From: Phyllostachys edulis
Lineage: Eukaryota; Streptophyta; Magnoliopsida; Poales; Poaceae
Assembly (NCBI GenBank): GCA_036346405.1
Contig: CM070559.1
Location: forward strand, 43,093,518 to 43,157,517
Direction: 5' to 3'
DNA length: 64,000 nucleotides
Shown: positions 60,861 to 64,000 of the stretch, one piece after another
Layout of the letters: every line of letters starts with the position of its first letter
Numbering within the stretch: the stretch's first letter is position 1
Position numbers and translations under genes: made by a program
The notes under the pieces: generated by a model
What the model was told of the DNA's origin: nothing
Database searches by the model: none
The model's input: only the letters and a program-made list of their open reading frames with translations

Positions 60861-60955
60861 GCGGGTGGTGTGCGGCGCGACGCAGATGGGAGGGAGGGAC
60901 GGAGCAGCGAGGTCGTTGCGGCGGGGGCCGAGGGCGGCTCGGTGGAGGCGGGTGG
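60842..60955. repeat. 27-bp direct repeat in the GC-rich zone of CACTA D
   Basis: CGAGGGCGGCTCGGTGGAGG and the seven bases after it occur at 60842-60868 and 60929-60955, 87 bp apart, indicating a tandem duplication of about 87 bp. Confidence 0.85.
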
Positions 60956-63900
60956 GGCGTGGCGTGAGGGATGGAGGGGCGAACCCGCACGGCATGATGC
61001 GTATAAGAGGGAGGGGCGAGGACGATGGGGAGGTGGGACGATGAGGCTCGCTGTGGCGACGAGTTATTTTTCGTATGCGTATTGGGTCTGATTATACCGG
61101 TTTTTTTTTCGTATGCGTGTGCGGGCGGGATGATGTCTCGAGTGGCGGGTAAACCCTAATTTTTAGTAGTTAAGATTATAAAAACTATAGTTTATTATTA
61201 TTATTATTAATAAATTAAAAACACAAGATAAAAAAATGAGCAAGACATATAATATGCTTCTTCAATATTGAACTATTGTTTGTCGATGCCATTGATCTTG
61301 AACTAGTTTGCTCGTAATATTATAAAAAAATTAATACATTTTTAATGTAATAAATTATATAGTCACTCTACATTGGATGCAACTGCCATAGTGAGATAAT
61401 CAATAACCACATTATGATGACATGCATATTCCTTTCTTATAAAAACAAATAAGCAGATTAGTAGAATTAGAACAACGAAGTTACTTAGCCAATCGTTCCT
61501 ACTACTATAATTACCAATTTATTTTTATTACTACTATAACATTAGGTGGTAATTAAATGGGTCATAAAATTTGTTCATTGACCTAGCAACACATCTATTA
61601 AGTGTTGTAACTTACACTATAAAGTATGGTAACATAGTAGGCATTGAGTATGTTTGGAGCTTTCTACACTTGGGTCGTAGCAACATGAGAATATGTGTTG
61701 CGGTTGAGTTTTCCAGTAACATATGCTATATGTGTTGTTAGTGTGTGTTGGAATAGATTGGTCTTGTTGTAGTGTAAGCTGCCCACATGGCATCCACATA
61801 ATCCAAACCGTACCCTAAACCGCAACCAGACGGACATGGTTCACCATGATCCATGCCTATGACCGGTGGGCCCCGCTTGCCATTGCCCTATTCCATGAAC
61901 CCAATCTGTTGTGCACCTTAAATCCTAGATTGTAGACTTGGTCTATGGACCAATAGTCCACATATCATCCACCTAATTAGAAACCCTAGATTAGTCTCTC
62001 TCTTACATGCGGGTCCCGCATGTCAGTCAACTAGTCAAACCCTAGTTCTTGAGCTTGGTCCATCGTGGACTAGCATATCTTCGTGGACCTGGTCCATAGA
62101 CTAGTGGCCCACATGTCAACCCCTAATCTTATTTTCCAGAATTAAATTAATTCTGGAAAACCCTTTTATCCAATGGGTCCCTTCTGTCATCCATTGTTCC
62201 TTTTCGGAAATTCATTTAATTTCTGAAATTTAATTATCCATTCGGTCCCACATGTCATCCACTGCCTTTGTTCTCTTTCACTTACCAATGGACCCCGCTT
62301 GTAAGTCTCCAATTCTTTTTATTAATCCGAAGGAATATTCTCTGAATATTCTTTTTCATCATTTCATGTGATCTTTCAAAGCTCATATCTTTTGCATCCG
62401 AACTCTAATGGAGTTCATTCAAATTCCTAAATTCATATGAATTCTAGATCTATTTATCTGAGATTACTATTTATTTTTTTAGAGTTTGTTTGCTCTCTGT
62501 TGTTTATTTATTTGGTTTATTTGCTTGTCTGTGAGTAGACGTTGATACTGCGAAGTGCTGATCAAGAAGGAGCTGAGGATCAAGGAGGTAGAAGATTAGA
62601 GTCTAAATAAGATCATCATTGCTGTAGCAAGGCAAGTCATACCTTTGATCATATTGAATCCCAGTTTTCAAAAGTTATATTGATTCAAATTATTGCATTT
62701 ACTTTAAGTATTTATTTAAATGCTTTTGGGTTTAGTTATTAATCCAATTTGTTATATCCTCCTTGTCTATATTGATATGTCATAATCTTTTGTCACCCTA
62801 GCTTGGTTATTTATTAGTTGGTATTATTGTAGCACCAACGTGGGTTGGTTAGATGCAATTAGATTGCTTAGCCATGCCACGAATCACTTTTCATGTAAAG
62901 TTGCAATTATCAACTTGACTAAGTGACTATGGAACTATGTGATAAAACTGTGTGTACTGTGTGCTATTATGGCATGTGCTGCACTTAACCAACTGGGTGG
63001 TAAAAGGTTTAGACTAAGGCAAGTGGTTGAAACTGTGTGACATGGTGGCTATGTGATATGGGAATATGAATCAGTGTTTCAAAATAATCTGTGTGGCTTA
63101 GTTAGAAATTGGATGTCTTGCCTTGGTCAATTAAGGACTGAACTTTGTGCGCCATTGAATTGAGCCCTACTGTACGACCACATGCCTGTTATGGGACGGG
63201 CCTAGCTTAGTAAGATATGAATTCTTGACATTGATTGCTTAGGCAGTAGGTTAGGCTATGTGAAAAAGGGTGGAGGTGTGTGCTACCATGTAGTCGCATC
63301 ACGGGACGGTTCGCAGCTTCCCTGTCCAACGGTGTGTGTCGTACCATCCACTGTGTATAGTTTAGTATGACGGTTCGTAAGCACACTGGGAGTGTCAATG
63401 CTTGAGATGAAGTTTCTGAAAGGTTTTGTTGTGATCAGCTCTGATCCGGTTGATTGCATCTTGTGGGTAAAGTGTACAAACTCTGCAGAGTGTTAAATCA
63501 ATCTATTCGAATAGCCACGTCCGCGGTCATGGACATGCTCGGGGATTTCACACGAGGGGTAGATCTTCATAAAATGTGTGGGAAAGGAGTTGTGTGATCT
63601 AAATCATATGGCTATGTGAATAATCTGTCTAGGCTGTGTGTCTTTGTGAAATCAAACTGTAAAACTTATTATTGTTTATTTGTTTTACTTATGCTTTCAA
63701 TCTATTATTTGTATTCAATTGCAAATGTTGCATTTCTACAAAATAACCACAGAATGCCATCCCTTTGGAATAAGCCTCCATGTATAATTGCATTTCTGTG
63801 GTGTGACTTGCGAGTACGGTTGTGTACTCATGCTTGCTTTAATAAATCAAGCAGAAGTGAAGGAGTCGCCAGTCAACGAGGTCTACTTCAAGGATTGTGG

Positions 63901-64000
63901 AGAACTAGGTCGCGCACCCCAGCCGATTGCTTATGGGCATATGGATGGGCTTCACTGAAGTTATTCAGTTACGTTCCACTGCAGTTTCATTGAGCTTTTT

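Larger units (their letters stand above)
56639..61774 (-). mobile_element. CACTA transposon 'D', 5136 bp, non-autonomous, with target duplication
   Basis: Ends are CACTACAACAGGACTAGG at 56639 and the inverted CACTACAACAAGACCAAT ending at 61774. TAA flanks both sides (56636-56638, 61775-61777). Subterminal repeats are of the TAGCAACAC/GTGTTGCTA type (56660-56945 and 61585-61750). No TnpD, TnpA or Ulp1 piece was recognised. The GC-rich zone near the right end (60560-61060) lies where first exons sit, suggesting minus-strand transcription. Confidence 0.93.
54692..64000 (+). repeat. Long LTR of a gypsy-type retrotransposon, split by CACTA D and running off the window
   Basis: Begins TGTAACGTCCCAAAAT at 54692; has 'gtgggccgaattggcttcggccc' (54975) like 'cttgggccgaaacc...cggccc' in the first LTR (25698), a TATA box at 55302, and resumes after CACTA D at 61778. 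Blocks near 62385-62450, 63465-63545 and 63775-63960 parallel 26860-26930, 28515-28590 and 28855-29000 of the first LTR. Without the 5136-bp insertion and one 3-bp duplication the visible LTR is about 4.17 kb and its end is not reached. Confidence 0.75.

Overview
The window is grass (Poaceae) nuclear DNA, almost certainly from a transposon-rich chromosome arm. Evidence: CACTA (En/Spm) elements with grass-type subterminal repeats, gypsy-type LTRs beginning TGTAAC and primed by initiator tRNA-Met, a hAT element with an 8-bp target duplication, a Tourist-type MITE, and one GC-rich monocot-style host gene. I cannot name the species. No rRNA, tRNA or CRISPR array was seen. Only one host gene looks intact; nearly everything else is mobile DNA in various stages of decay.

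Layout. 1-3759: right part of a CACTA element (gene strand minus) that runs off the left edge. 3760-4690: unique-looking DNA with a promoter-like TATA box. 4700-10248: remnant of a gypsy LTR split by a 5.1-kb CACTA element (4976-10115, TSD TTT). 10250-11170: LTR-like remnant. 11584-12309: single-exon MIZU-KUSSEI1-like (DUF617) gene, the only intact cellular gene. 13342-22678: two-gene CACTA element 'A' on the plus strand (TnpD-type transposase plus a second gene ending in a Ulp1-like protease domain). 23574-25269: decayed plant-mobile-domain (PMD) sequence. 25270-31958: gag-only, non-autonomous LTR retrotransposon with a 3.95-kb left LTR and a truncated right LTR. 31959-42394: CACTA element 'B', a relative of A in the opposite orientation, carrying a Tourist-like MITE. 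42395-42700: inverted piece related to the sequence next to the PMD region. 44574-48603: RICESLEEPER-like hAT element. 49581-50090: diverged tandem repeat. 52602-54691: probable minus-strand LTR. 54692-64000: long LTR of another gypsy-type element, split by CACTA element 'D' (56639-61774, TSD TAA) and running off the right edge.

The transposon genes all carry stops or frameshifts, so no autonomous element is visible. Elements A and B share the order TnpD gene, 160-bp palindrome, Ulp1-type gene, and both have the same stop at the Ulp1 His-Trp motif. The most useful observations are this internal palindrome, the MITE whose empty sites lie in neighbouring tandem repeats, the gag-only retrotransposon, the rearranged junction at 31958, and an exon-like alanine-rich reading frame inside CACTA D. 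I found no convincing undescribed biological system; these are the best leads.
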